Assembly: GCF_008035925.1 (NCBI RefSeq)
Contig: NZ_CP036264.1
Location: 1 to 64,000 of the forward strand
DNA: 64,000 nt
Reading direction: 5' to 3'
From: Stieleria maiorica
GTDB taxonomy: Bacteria > Planctomycetota > Planctomycetia > Pirellulales > Pirellulaceae
The notes beneath the pieces are model-generated. The model saw only the letters and a list, made by a program, of their open reading frames with translations. It made no database searches and was not told the DNA's origin. A program made the position numbers and the translations under genes. Positions 1 through 9,167 of the stretch are shown in pieces (the first letter of the stretch is position 1; each line of letters opens with the position of its first letter).

Positions 1-1110
1 GTGAATCCCTCACCCGCCGCATCGAAGACCGAAACGTTTCCGCTGGAGCGACCGTTGTTGCGCCAGCGGTCTCGCGACGCGAAGCTTGCCCGGCAACGCG
101 CCGCAGCATCGTTACCGTTCTTCATTAGCGGCGAAGAAAACCGGCTGGCGTCATTTGTGGCCCAGTCGGATCCGTCGATCGCGATGTCGCAACCGATCCT
201 GATGATCGGTCCGACCGGATGCGGCAAAACGGCGTTGGTGTTGCATTTGGCGGCCCGCATCGCCGCGTCGCTGTCACTCGGCGGCGACGCCACGGCGGTG
301 AAGTACTCACTGGCATCGGACTTCGCCCGGGAGTATGCCGAAGCGGTGGCCGCCGACGATTTACCGCCGCTCCGCGAAACGATCGACGACGCGGCGGTCT
401 TGGTGATCGATGACTTGGATTCGATCGCGGGCAAAAAAGCGGCTCAAGACGAACTGTCCAATCGCATCGAACGACGCATCGCTGCTGGCAAGCCGACGCT
501 GATTGCCAGCAAACGGCTGCCATCGGAGATCCGATCGATCCGCCCGCAATTGGCCAGCCGCTGCGTGATCGGCTTGACCATCCCGATCGCCTACCCGGCC
601 GCTGAATCCCGCTTGACGATCCTCCGCGAGCTGGCGTTGCTCCGCGGTTTGGAATTGTCAGATGATTTGATCGGATTGCTCGATGCCGGCTTACGCAGCG
701 ACATCTCGGTGTTGGCCTTGGACTCGGCGATCAAGCAAGTCGACTTGTTTTGCCGGATGAATCAATCGCCGCCGGACGTCGCGGCGGTGCAATCGGCGAT
801 CAACGCAGCCGGTCAACGATCGGAGATTGATCTTGGCCAAATCACTCGCATCGTGGCCCGGATCTGGGGTCATCGGACGAAGGATCTTCGCAGCGGATCG
901 CGAAAACAATCCGTCGTCCGCGCCCGTTCGCTGGCGATGCTGCTGGCCCGTAAGTTCACTTCGTCCAGTCTGGACAAGATCGGCGCCTACTTCGGCGGCC
1001 GAGATCACTCGACAGTTCTGCACGCGATCCGCAAGACGGAAACGTTGCTTGAGCAGGACGCAGACCTGAGTCGAATGATGGTCGAAGCCACCGAAAAACT
1101 GGCCGCCTAG
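1..1110 (+). CDS. dnaA: Chromosomal replication initiator protein DnaA (short form)
   Basis: AAA+ initiator that binds DnaA boxes and opens oriC. The Walker A loop GPTGCGKT is at about residues 70-77, Walker B (VLVIDDLD) at about 133-140, and the domain IV signature GGRDHSTVLHAIRK at about 332-345 is intact. At 369 residues it is much shorter than the usual 440-470. The first 60 residues do not resemble the helicase-binding domain I plus linker of classical DnaA, so it seems to start almost directly at the AAA+ core. The GTG start is base 1 of the window. The assignment is firm; the exact start and the loss of domain I are inferences, since sequence before base 1 is not visible. Confidence 0.95.
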   Translation: MNPSPAASKTETFPLERPLLRQRSRDAKLARQRAAASLPFFISGEENRLASFVAQSDPSIAMSQPILMIGPTGCGKTALVLHLAARIAASLSLGGDATAVKYSLASDFAREYAEAVAADDLPPLRETIDDAAVLVIDDLDSIAGKKAAQDELSNRIERRIAAGKPTLIASKRLPSEIRSIRPQLASRCVIGLTIPIAYPAAESRLTILRELALLRGLELSDDLIGLLDAGLRSDISVLALDSAIKQVDLFCRMNQSPPDVAAVQSAINAAGQRSEIDLGQITRIVARIWGHRTKDLRSGSRKQSVVRARSLAMLLARKFTSSSLDKIGAYFGGRDHSTVLHAIRKTETLLEQDADLSRMMVEATEKLAA

Positions 1111-1666
1111 TCGACGCCGCCAACCGCGTTCGGCCGACGCCCCCGAGCAATCGAAACTCTTCGCGATTTCCGCTACCGCCGTTCCCGAGGTCTGTCCCTC
1201 GAGTATCAGGTGGAAGTGCGGGGTCTGTCCCCGGCTGCCGCATCGCTCTTGCAGCTTGGGGATGTTTTTTTCCCCGCTTTTTTTGTCGTGGAAAACCCGT
1301 CACCGCCCGGTCGGTGTTCTGACGAGCGGCGCGTCGGTCGATTCGTGCCTGTCCCACCAGGCTGTTCGTCGCTGTCGGAAAATCGACCGCGGGACAACAT
1401 CCGGCCGACACCCCAATGACCGCTTTTCCACATCCCTGTCGATCACCTAAGTCACTGTGATCGAGCAGGTTACCGTTGCCAAACGGCGGCCACTGACCGC
1501 ATCGGCCGAAAGGTTACGATAACGACGATAGATAAAAATCTCTCATGAGAATAAAAACCCACCGGGTGAACCACGGACGTCCGTTCCAGCCACGGTGCCG
1601 TCAACGATGGTTTCCGGTACAACATGGAACCGAAAAATCGCACCTCCCGCCGATTGCGTTACACCC
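1111..1666. other. dnaA-dnaN intergenic region, candidate oriC
   Basis: This gap of about 555 bases lies between dnaA and dnaN, a common oriC position. It contains TTTTCCACA at 1424-1432, one mismatch from the DnaA box TTATCCACA, and a weaker reverse match (CGTGGAAAA) at 1287-1295. A homopolymer-rich stretch lies at 1263-1284 and an AT-rich segment at about 1515-1560 could be an unwinding element. A fragment resembling a dispersed palindromic element lies at 1151-1175. No good ORF is seen. Classical box density is low, so origin function is inferred from context. Confidence 0.5.
1424..1432 (+). promoter_or_regulatory. Possible DnaA box (TTTTCCACA)
   Basis: One mismatch to the consensus TTATCCACA, between dnaA and dnaN. 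A related TTTTCCACT motif occurs three times upstream of recA, so the motif may be recognised in this genome, but a single 9-mer is weak evidence. Confidence 0.35.
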
Positions 1667-2785
1667 ATGAAGATTTCTTGTTCCCGTGAACCCCTGACCA
1701 ACGCCTTTTCACTGGCTGCCAGTGTGGCCCCGGCCCGGTCTCCCAAGGAGATCTTGCAAAACGTCAAAATCACCGCGTCGGGCGGAAAACTGACCCTGAC
1801 GGCCACCGATATGGAAGTCGGGATCCGGCTGGAGGTCGAAGAGGGCGTGGAGATCGAAACCGAAGGCACGGCGTTGTTGCCGGTCCAGCGGACGATGGCG
1901 ATCTTGCGGGAAAGCAATGACGAGACATTGACGCTGCTGACCGACGATTCGGGGATTCAAGTCAGCGGGGCGCGGAGCAAGTTTCGTCTGCCCGGCAGCA
2001 ACCCCGACGAGTTTCCGCCGGTGGTCTCGTTCGAGGAAGAGAAATACCACGTGATCTCGACGCGGTTCTTCCGTTCGATGGTGCGGCGGACGGTGTTTGC
2101 GACCGACACCGACAACAGCCGATTCGCGCTCGGCGGCGTGCTGTTGGAATTGGTCGGCAATTCGGTCACCGCGGTGGGCACCGACGGGCGGCGTTTGGCC
2201 TGTATGGAGGGCGAAGGGGAAGCGGTCGGCGGTCATGAAACGGTCGGCACCAGCACGATCGTGCCGACGCGGGCGATCCAATTGATGGAACGGGCGGTCG
2301 ACGAGAGTGAAGACACCGTGGACGTCGCGGCGCGTCAAAGTGATCTGTTGTTGCGAACCAAGTCGGCCGTCATCTACTCGCGTCTTGTCGAAGGCCGTTA
2401 TCCGAACTGGCGCCAGGTGTTGCCCAAACGTGACGATGCCGTCCAACTGGACCTGACCGTCGGCCCCGTCTTTGCCGCCCTGCGTCAAGCGGCGATCGTG
2501 ACCGACCAAGAAAGCCGCGGCATCGATTTCACCTTCGGCGACGGAACGTTGAAATTGGAAGCAAGCACCAAGGACGTCGGGCAATCACAAATCGAACTGC
2601 CGATCGCCTACGACGGTGAACCGATCACACTGACGATGGACCACCGCTACCTGGCGGATTTTTGCAAGGTGCTCGATCGCGAACAAAGCTTTCAAATCGA
2701 AATCGAATCCGGATCCTCTCCGGCGTTGATGACCACCGACGACGGCTATTCGTACGTGATCATGCCGATGTCCCGTGATCGTTAG
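1667..2785 (+). CDS. dnaN: DNA polymerase III subunit beta (sliding clamp)
   Basis: Ring-shaped processivity clamp that tethers DNA polymerase III. At 372 residues it has the normal length. The chosen ATG gives the typical clamp start MKISCSREPLTNAF followed by ASVAPARSPKEIL. The upstream in-frame ATG at 1595 would add 24 atypical residues and is less likely. The C-terminal motif YVIMPM is that expected for the end of domain III. Its place directly after dnaA is the common bacterial arrangement; recF and gyrB do not follow here. Confidence 0.97.
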   Translation: MKISCSREPLTNAFSLAASVAPARSPKEILQNVKITASGGKLTLTATDMEVGIRLEVEEGVEIETEGTALLPVQRTMAILRESNDETLTLLTDDSGIQVSGARSKFRLPGSNPDEFPPVVSFEEEKYHVISTRFFRSMVRRTVFATDTDNSRFALGGVLLELVGNSVTAVGTDGRRLACMEGEGEAVGGHETVGTSTIVPTRAIQLMERAVDESEDTVDVAARQSDLLLRTKSAVIYSRLVEGRYPNWRQVLPKRDDAVQLDLTVGPVFAALRQAAIVTDQESRGIDFTFGDGTLKLEASTKDVGQSQIELPIAYDGEPITLTMDHRYLADFCKVLDREQSFQIEIESGSSPALMTTDDGYSYVIMPMSRDR

Positions 2786-2912
2786 TGGGGGATCGCTGGC
2801 GGGCGATTCGTCATGAGCGGCGGCGGGTGGAATGTCCCAGCCGGCCCATTGGCGGTAGAATCAGATCTCCGCTTCGAAAAAACCTCACACCGCTTTCAAG
2901 GGAAACCGACTC

Positions 2913-3899
2913 GTGAACGACGCCTCCGCTTCAACCAGCCAGCTCGACCAACTCAAACAGTTCACCAAAGTGGTCGCGGACACCGGTGATTTCGAATCGA
3001 TGCGGGAATTCGCACCGCAAGACGCCACGACCAACCCCTCGTTGATCTTGGCCGCATCCGGCCAGCCGCAATACGCCCACCTGATCGAACAGGCGATCGA
3101 TGAACACGCCGGCGGAACACTGTCCGGACAGGAACGCATCGACAGCATCCTCAATCGTGTGCTGATCCTGTTCGGCAAAGAAATTTTGAAAATCGTTCCC
3201 GGGCGGGTGTCGACCGAAGTGGACGCCCGTTTGTCGTTTGACACCCAAGGCACCATCGAACTGGCCCAGCGGCTGATCGACCTGTACGCCGCCGAAGGCA
3301 TCGACCGGGATCGAGTGCTGATCAAAATCGCGTCGACGTGGGAAGGCATCCGGGCGGCCGAAGTGCTGGAAAAGGAAGGCATTCACTGCAATTTGACGCT
3401 GCTGTTTTCGCTGCCCCAAGCGATCGCCTGTGCCGAAGCCAAGGTGCAATTGATCTCGCCCTTCGTCGGCCGGATCTATGACTGGTACAAGAAGTCGACC
3501 GGCCAGGAATACAGCGGTGCGGACGATCCCGGCGTCCAATCGGTCCGCCAGATCTACCAGTACTACAAGAAGTTTGGTTACAAGACGGAAGTCATGGGGG
3601 CCAGCTTCCGCAACGTCGGCCAGATCATCGAATTGGCCGGCAGTGACTTGTTGACGATCAGCCCCAATCTGCTGGCGGAATTGCAATCGTCGACCGATCC
3701 GATCGAAAAGAAATTGGACGAAGCGGCGGCCAAGCAGAGTGACGTCGAGAAGGTGTCGATGGATGAGAACACGTTCCGGTTCCAGCTGAACGAAGATGCG
3801 ATGGCGACCGAGAAAACGGCCGAGGGGATCCGCCGCTTTGCCGCCGACATCCGCAAGCTGGAAACGATGATCAGCGAAAAAGCTGAAGCCACTGTTTAG
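2913..3899 (+). CDS. tal: Transaldolase
   Basis: Pentose phosphate pathway enzyme that moves a dihydroxyacetone unit between sugar phosphates in the cytosol. The 328-residue protein matches the long TalB-type family: [10 protein letters not shown] near the N-terminus, the Schiff-base lysine in [17 protein letters not shown], and [10 protein letters not shown] further on. It starts at GTG 2913. It is followed 26 bases later by the DciA-like gene on the same strand, but no functional link between the two is apparent. Confidence 0.96.
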   Translation: MNDASASTSQLDQLKQFTKVVADTGDFESMREFAPQDATTNPSLILAASGQPQYAHLIEQAIDEHAGGTLSGQERIDSILNRVLILFGKEILKIVPGRVSTEVDARLSFDTQGTIELAQRLIDLYAAEGIDRDRVLIKIASTWEGIRAAEVLEKEGIHCNLTLLFSLPQAIACAEAKVQLISPFVGRIYDWYKKSTGQEYSGADDPGVQSVRQIYQYYKKFGYKTEVMGASFRNVGQIIELAGSDLLTISPNLLAELQSSTDPIEKKLDEAAAKQSDVEKVSMDENTFRFQLNEDAMATEKTAEGIRRFAADIRKLETMISEKAEATV

Positions 3900-3925
3900 C
3901 CGCTGCCACTGTTGAAACACCGCCG

Positions 3926-4246
3926 ATGAACCGACCGTCGGATCCGCCCAAGCCCCGCGTGCAATCGATCGGCTCACTGGTCAGTCAGTTGATCTCGCGG
4001 CGCGGGTACGCCCAGATCGCCGCAACGGACCAATTCCACGAAGCGATCGCCGCGGCGGTCGGCAAGGAACTGGCGGCGGAAGTCACCGTCGGGAAACTCA
4101 ACCGGGGTGTGTTGAAGGTGTTTGCCAAAGACTCGGTGACGATCCAGGAATTGACGTTTCAAAAACGTTCGATCATCAAACACATCACCAAGCAACTGCC
4201 CGACGCCAAGGTCAGCGACATCCGCTTCGCCGTGCTGACCAAGTGA
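3926..4246 (+). CDS. DUF721 (DciA-like) protein
   Basis: A 106-residue protein with a DUF721 domain over most of its length. DciA proteins of this family load or stimulate the replicative helicase DnaB in bacteria that lack DnaC/DnaI, and are often encoded near dnaA/dnaN. The pattern ending in LTFQKRSIIKHI and LPDAKVSDIRF is typical of the domain. There is no long extra tail. Its place about 3 kb from the origin, beside a DnaA without domain I, makes a loading role plausible; DUF721 membership is more certain than the function. Confidence 0.8.
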   Translation: MNRPSDPPKPRVQSIGSLVSQLISRRGYAQIAATDQFHEAIAAAVGKELAAEVTVGKLNRGVLKVFAKDSVTIQELTFQKRSIIKHITKQLPDAKVSDIRFAVLTK

Positions 4247-4369
4247 TCGATCGCCGCTGACACAGCCAGCGGGCGACAAACCACCAGTGATATCAGCCGA
4301 TTCGGGCGAGCGTTCGGGTCCCAGTGTCTTTCGGGCCCCAGCATCGTTGGAGGCCCCGGCATCGTTGGA

Positions 4370-4399
4370 GGCCCGTAGGCTGGCGCCAAACGGCTGATC
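4370..4399 (+). repeat. Half-copy of dispersed palindrome family B
   Basis: The segment GGCCCGTAGGCTGGCGCCAA and the following CGGCTGATCC match one arm of the palindromes at 30036-30104 and 44958-45027. Just upstream, GCATCGTTGGAGGCCC is present twice in direct repeat (about 4341-4373). Non-coding, between convergent genes. Confidence 0.6.
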
Positions 4400-4509
4400 C
4401 CAAGAGGGTTTGGCGGAATCGAAAGCGTTAGAATCCTACGAACGGATCGAACGATTTTGCGTAGCCCCAGGCTCGGCCCCTTGCTGACGCAGCGGGCAGG
4501 GATCATGTC

Positions 4510-6024
4510 CTAAAAGCCCATCGATCCCAACACGGCGTAGGCGATGAACACCAGGTACATGGCGACCAGCAGCAGCGATTTTCGCATCGTCAACTGCAGC
4601 CGGTGCGAGAGAATTCCCAGGGTGATCGCGGTCAACGTTAGCAACAGCACCTGCAGTCCGAACAACCCCGGCATCGGCTTTCCATCGACCAACAGATCGA
4701 TCGGCTGGCCGCCGTTGAGTGCGATGCCGGCGACCAGCGGAACCGACAGACAGATGCAGATGTCAAAGATGTTGGATCCGAACGCGTTGCTGACCGCACC
4801 GTCGTCATCGCCCCGTTTGGCTGCCCCGATCGACAGCAGCGTGTCGGGGACACTGCTGGCCGCCGCGGCAACGATCACGGCGACGAAAAACACGGGAACA
4901 TCCAGCGTGCTGGCGATCGAAACGGTGACTTCGACCAACCAGTAGCAAGCGATGGCGGTGATCGCGGTCGAACCGACCAGCAAGCTGTACGAGATCGACG
5001 GTCGCAGCGGGATCTGAATCCGGCCGAACAGCATGCCCGCCGAGTCGACTTCGTCATCCCCTTCTTCCTCTTCCCCATTGCCGTTGCTTCGCAGTTCACG
5101 GTCGACGTAGTCGATCAGACTGGGCGTCGCGTTGATCCCGCCGTTGGTCAAGGCTTCATGGATCTGTTGTTCACCGGGTTGGTCGATCGATTGCAGCGTC
5201 TGGACTGCCACCGTGCGTGCCAAGCGGTACTTGCGGGCATCGACCCACAGCCAGACCAGGTAGACCAGATACAGCCCCAGTAGGATCGCGGCCAGGTGCC
5301 AGGAAAGTTGTTTACTGAATAGAAACGCGACCAAGACGACTTCACAAACAAGAAACCAAAACCCGTCGCGGGTGATCACGGTGCGATGGATCTCGATGAC
5401 CGGTTTTCGATGCCGCGTCAGTGCGATCGCGATGCCGCAAAACGCGGGGATCAAGATCATGTTGTAGACCGCCGACCCGGCACAGGTCGCGATCGTTGCC
5501 CCGAAGCCTTCGCCGGCGTGCAGGTCGGATCGGTTCCCCGGTTCCAACACCGACGTGCTCATGGCATAGAGAATGAAGAACAACCCGGTGAACAATTCCG
5601 GCAGCGAACTGGCAATCGCATCGAGCGTGGCGCCGCGTACGCTGCTGGGGATCCGCCACTGTTCACCCAAGTATTGGGCGGCGTCGGCGAACGGTTCACA
5701 GGCTTGCCAAATCACGATCGAGATCATCGAGATTTGGAACACCGCCAGCGTCAAGTTCGCGGCGACGGAAGACGAAGCGACGCTCGCCCAGGCGTAGCTG
5801 GCACACAGGCCGATGAAGCAGGCAGCGGTGATCCAAACGGCCGGACCCAGCCGCGAGGGGTTCGGGCCGGACGGTTCGGGCGGAGACGATTCCGGGGGGG
5901 AATCGGAGGGGCGAGAATCGGGCGGGGCAGAATCGGACAAACGGCTCTCGCTGGGATTGGAAGGCGGGCGGGGACGAAACGAAGTGTAGTAGGGAGGGAA
6001 AAGTTTGCGGATGGGGCGCAACAA
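4510..6024 (-). CDS. Sodium/calcium exchanger family membrane protein (CaCA superfamily)
   Basis: Inner-membrane cation antiporter with about ten hydrophobic segments in two homologous halves. The two alpha-repeats are clear: ATLDAIASSLPELFTG with GSAVYNMILIPAF in the first half, and AAASSVPDTLLSIGAAKRG with GSNIFDICICLSVPL in the second. An acidic cytosolic loop rich in Glu/Asp (about residues 315-330) separates them. The first ~60 residues are Pro/Ser-rich with no Met; the start used is a TTG and is uncertain. It is divergent from the methyltransferase at 6050, leaving almost no intergenic space. The transported ion is inferred from the family. Confidence 0.88.
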   Translation of the reverse strand: MLRPIRKLFPPYYTSFRPRPPSNPSESRLSDSAPPDSRPSDSPPESSPPEPSGPNPSRLGPAVWITAACFIGLCASYAWASVASSSVAANLTLAVFQISMISIVIWQACEPFADAAQYLGEQWRIPSSVRGATLDAIASSLPELFTGLFFILYAMSTSVLEPGNRSDLHAGEGFGATIATCAGSAVYNMILIPAFCGIAIALTRHRKPVIEIHRTVITRDGFWFLVCEVVLVAFLFSKQLSWHLAAILLGLYLVYLVWLWVDARKYRLARTVAVQTLQSIDQPGEQQIHEALTNGGINATPSLIDYVDRELRSNGNGEEEEGDDEVDSAGMLFGRIQIPLRPSISYSLLVGSTAITAIACYWLVEVTVSIASTLDVPVFFVAVIVAAAASSVPDTLLSIGAAKRGDDDGAVSNAFGSNIFDICICLSVPLVAGIALNGGQPIDLLVDGKPMPGLFGLQVLLLTLTAITLGILSHRLQLTMRKSLLLVAMYLVFIAYAVLGSMGF

Positions 6025-6049
6025 TTCGATGGCATGTTACATTGCCGAC

Positions 6050-6784
6050 ATGACACACGACGACGCCACACCGACCGCCACCGAAAACACAGCGGCCACA
6101 GACATCCACGGCGAAATTCCGCCGGCATTGATCGCCAAAGCCGACGCGGTGCTGGATTGGCGCTGGGAGCAAACTCCGATCGCCGGTCATACCTGGCCGC
6201 TGGCGGTCGCGGCGGATCCCGATGCGATGCTGATTGATGCTTGCAAACGGCAGGACAACGGGGAAACCGGGGTCATCGACCCGTTTTGGGCAGCCACTTG
6301 GCGGGCGGCTTCGGGGTTGGACCAGTTTTTAGAGACTCAACAACTTGACGGTCAATCGGTCTTGGAACTCGGCTGTGGCACCGGGCACGCCGGCATCTCG
6401 GCCGCCCTGCGAGGAGCGCGAGTGATTCTGACCGACGGAGTGGAAGACCCCCTGCATCTGGTGCGGATGAGCAGCCACGCGATCGCCGATCGCTGTGAGA
6501 TCCGTCGCTTGCGGTTCGGGATCGATCGACTGGACCAGACCTTTCCGATCATCCTGGGCAGCGACGTCACCTACCTGCGGCAATTGTGGCCGGAGTTGGA
6601 ACAGTGCTTGATGGATCATTTGGCCCCCGGTGGCGTGGTCTTGCTGAGCGACCCGTATCGGATCATTGCCAACGAATTCCGAGAGTGGATCGGGAAGCGG
6701 CCTTGGAGCTACACCGAGCACAAGATCGAGATGAAAGACGACCCGGAACATCCGATCCGGGTGATGGAATTGCGTCGCGGGTAA
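6050..6784 (+). CDS. Class I SAM-dependent methyltransferase (METTL21/ETFB-lysine type)
   Basis: Predicted cytosolic methyltransferase of 244 residues. SAM-binding motif I is VLELGCGTGHAGISAALRGA, followed by the acidic VILTD; a post-core motif GSDVTYLRQLWPEL and LAPGGVVLLSDPYR fit the Methyltransf_16 family, whose known members methylate lysines of proteins such as ETF-beta. The ATG at 6050 gives a plain N-terminus; in-frame starts at 6005 and 6029 are possible. The true substrate cannot be read from sequence. Confidence 0.8.
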   Translation: MTHDDATPTATENTAATDIHGEIPPALIAKADAVLDWRWEQTPIAGHTWPLAVAADPDAMLIDACKRQDNGETGVIDPFWAATWRAASGLDQFLETQQLDGQSVLELGCGTGHAGISAALRGARVILTDGVEDPLHLVRMSSHAIADRCEIRRLRFGIDRLDQTFPIILGSDVTYLRQLWPELEQCLMDHLAPGGVVLLSDPYRIIANEFREWIGKRPWSYTEHKIEMKDDPEHPIRVMELRRG

Positions 6785-6825
6785 GGTTGGCGGTGAGCAT
6801 TTCGCCGGTCAGTCGGCTTTTCGAG

Positions 6826-6943
6826 GTACGATGGCCCTTTCGGGCCGTCGTCGGCGGGCTGTCGCCCGTGGATTTTTATACAAGGTCCTTTTCAGGTCGT
6901 CGCGGAGCGTTCAGCGGACGACCGCCCGGAAGGGCCGTCGTAC
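6826..6943. repeat. MITE-like palindromic element, family C (long form)
   Basis: A 118-base element bounded by about 20-base terminal inverted repeats: GTACGATGGCCCTTTCGGGC at the left and the complement of GTACGACGGCCCTTCCGGGC at the right (two mismatches). Directly downstream, about 6936-6980, a 15-base unit ending in GTACAGGAAAG occurs about three times. A shorter relative is at 20603-20668. No ORF. Confidence 0.75.
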
Positions 6944-6990
6944 AGGAAAGCGTCGTACAGGAAAGCGACATACAGGAAGCGATCCTTCGG

Positions 6991-8196
6991 TCACCAACGA
7001 AACATCGGCCAGGGGCCGGTGGTGGTGGTCATCGGTGGGACGGCGACGTAACCGTCGCTGCGACCGAGTGCGACCAGGTCACCGGATCCCTTGGCGGGGA
7101 CCAGTTCGGCGGAGCCGGTAGCGGTCGCCTGGGCCAGCAACATCGTGTGCAGCGGAATCGCTTTTTGCGGCGGTTGGGTGAGCGTCACCAGCGACGGTGT
7201 GTCCCTCCAAGCGTGTTTGCCGGCGATGCGACGCAGCAGGGGCAGCACGAAACGATGGCAGTTGATCGTCGCGCTGACGGGATTGCCCGGCAGGCCGACG
7301 ACAAGTTTTCCGTCTTTGGTCGCGGCTCCCAAAATCGGTTTGCCGGGGCGAATCGGCAGCCCATGGAAGACGATATCCGCGCCGAGCTGCTCGATGGTTT
7401 CGGGCACATAGTCATAGTCGCCCATCGAAACGCCGCCGGTCAGCACAACGACATCACAATCGGTGATCGCCGAGCAGAGCGAACGCTGCATCGAATCGCG
7501 GTCGTCGCGGACATGGTCGACGATTTCCACGTCAGCCAGCGACACCAGATCAAGCATGGCCTGGACGGCGGACCGATTGCTGTTCCGCAGCTGCCACGGT
7601 TCCAACTTTTCGGTCGCCGGATCGACGACTTCGTCACCGGTGGTCAACACGGCGACTTTCACGCGGCGGAAACAGACCGGATTCGTGCAACCAAAGTTTG
7701 CCAGCGCCGCGACGACGGCCGGTGTGACTTCGGTGCCGATCTCCATGACGCCGGAGCCGACCGGGGCGTTTTCACCGCGACGGCGGATGTGGCTTCCCTC
7801 GACCGTCGATTCGATCGCCGCCGGCAGGAAGCGAATCGATGAGTCCAGCTCTTCGGTGTCTTCGCGTTTGACGACGGCCTCGCACCCGGCGGGAATGATC
7901 GCGCCGGTGAAGATGCGGACGACCTGGCCATCGATCATCACCGGTGGCGGCGATCCGGCTTGGCTGATGCCGCTGACCGGAACGGCAGAATCGGATCGCA
8001 GGTCGGACATGCGGATCGCATACCCATCCATCGCCGAGACATCCGCGGCGGGGCTGTCACGGTCCGCCACGATCGGTTCGGCCAGGATTCGTCCGATCGG
8101 ATTGGCGACCCGCTCGGTTTCGCCGGCGACCGAAAGCCGTTCGGCGAGCGCCGTGATCGCCGCGTCCGGGTCGGAATATTGAAAGGGTTGTTTCAT
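6991..8196 (-). CDS. moeA: Molybdopterin molybdenumtransferase MoeA
   Basis: Inserts molybdate into adenylylated molybdopterin in molybdenum cofactor synthesis. At 401 residues it has family-typical length. MoeA motifs seen are SAMDGYAIR near residue 50, an RIFTGAIIPAGCEAVV block, the MoCF-binding GDEVV region, LTGGVSMGDYDYVPE and LPIRPGKPILG followed by VGLPGNPVSA. The start overlaps the stop of mobA by four bases (8193-8196), so mobA and moeA are a coupled leftward pair. No moaA, moaC or molybdoenzyme gene is in the window. Confidence 0.96.
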   Translation of the reverse strand: MKQPFQYSDPDAAITALAERLSVAGETERVANPIGRILAEPIVADRDSPAADVSAMDGYAIRMSDLRSDSAVPVSGISQAGSPPPVMIDGQVVRIFTGAIIPAGCEAVVKREDTEELDSSIRFLPAAIESTVEGSHIRRRGENAPVGSGVMEIGTEVTPAVVAALANFGCTNPVCFRRVKVAVLTTGDEVVDPATEKLEPWQLRNSNRSAVQAMLDLVSLADVEIVDHVRDDRDSMQRSLCSAITDCDVVVLTGGVSMGDYDYVPETIEQLGADIVFHGLPIRPGKPILGAATKDGKLVVGLPGNPVSATINCHRFVLPLLRRIAGKHAWRDTPSLVTLTQPPQKAIPLHTMLLAQATATGSAELVPAKGSGDLVALGRSDGYVAVPPMTTTTGPWPMFRW

Positions 8197-8783
8197 GATT
8201 CGGGTGACGGGGGCTTCAGGTCAGCTGGCGTGTTGATGTTGTGACAGGAAGTTGAGGAAAGTGGCACCGTGACGACCGACAACGATCGAAGCAGTCGTCG
8301 CGGGCTGTACTGTCCATTTTGGATCGATTGATCCACCACGTCGCAAACCGTGGCGGGATAAATCGCGATCAGCGGTTCGATCGAATCGGTCGTTTGGTCG
8401 GAGACGGCGCAGACGACTCGATCGCGATGGTCCGCGAACACAGCCAGCATGGTTTTCAGGTCGTCGGATGTCAGGGCGGGGGTGTCGACGGGGCTGAAGA
8501 CACAGGCGTCAAAGCCATGATCGCGGGCGAACGTGAGCGACGCGTGGATGCCGGAAATCGGGCCGTGGGATTTGGGCGGATCGAGGATGTGTCGAAGCTC
8601 GGTGTCGCGGCGGACGGACGAGGAAACACAGACGGTGCCGCAAACCGATTGTAGCCGCTGGCAGGCATGGTCAAGAAACGACAGTCCTCGGTGCGTCATC
8701 AACGCCGCCTTGTCCCGCCCCATGCGTTTGGAGGCGCCGCCGCAAAGGACGACGCCGAGCAGTTTGGGATCGGGGAGCGGCAT
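8193..8783 (-). CDS. mobA: Molybdenum cofactor guanylyltransferase MobA
   Basis: Attaches GMP to molybdopterin to form the dinucleotide cofactor used by DMSO-reductase-family enzymes. The NTP-binding signature LCGGASKRMGRDKAAL lies at about residues 13-28 and VFSPVDTPALTSDDL is the metal-binding Asp region. At 196 residues it is normal for MobA. It is the upstream gene of a two-gene leftward operon with moeA (ATGA overlap). It could act with NTPs other than GTP, but its neighbour supports a cofactor role. Confidence 0.93.
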   Translation of the reverse strand: MPLPDPKLLGVVLCGGASKRMGRDKAALMTHRGLSFLDHACQRLQSVCGTVCVSSSVRRDTELRHILDPPKSHGPISGIHASLTFARDHGFDACVFSPVDTPALTSDDLKTMLAVFADHRDRVVCAVSDQTTDSIEPLIAIYPATVCDVVDQSIQNGQYSPRRLLRSLSVVTVPLSSTSCHNINTPADLKPPSPES

Positions 8784-8836
8784 GGGGCGTGTGACGAGTC
8801 AACGGAGCGATGGAGCTGCCGTCGCCAGACGGCGGT

Positions 8837-9160
8837 GGACCACGCTCTGGCGAGCGTAGCTACGAAGTGTGTTAGCCTCGTTCCCAGGCTCCGCCTGGGA
8901 ACGGAAATGTCCCGAGGCTCCGCCTCGCCTCGCCGGTCGCGTGTGGCAGGAGCCACACCGGCGGTGCATTCCAAGGCAGAGCCTTGGAACGAGGCATGGA
9001 CCACGCTCTGGTGAGCGTAGCTGCGAAGTGTGTTAGCCTCGTTCCCGGGCTACGCCTGGGAACGGAAATGTCCCGAGGCTCCGCCTCGCCGGTCGCGTAT
9101 GGCAGGAGCCACACCGGCAGTGCATTCCAAGGCGGAGCCTGGGAACGAGGCATGGAGGCG
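8837..9160. repeat. Two tandem copies of multi-hairpin element, family A
   Basis: A unit of about 161 bases is present twice (CACGCTCTGG at 8841 and 9002 marks the offset). Each unit is a chain of four small palindromes, e.g. GTTCCCAGGCTCCGCCTGGG, CCGAGGCTCCGCCTCG, GTGTGGCAGGAGCCACAC and TTCCAAGGCAGAGCCTTGG. Further copies are at 15385-15510, 41296-41415, 50925-51000 (reversed) and 57412-57560. Spurious ORFs cross it on both strands but nothing resembles a protein. It fills the 384-base gap between mobA and the gene at 9168. Confidence 0.85.
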
Positions 9161-9167
9161 AGCGTCG

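Noticed and set aside
8837-9160. Family A palindromes considered as tRNA or riboswitch structures
   Set aside because: No cloverleaf, anticodon or TpsiC-type motif, and several copies lie at 3' ends or between convergent genes.
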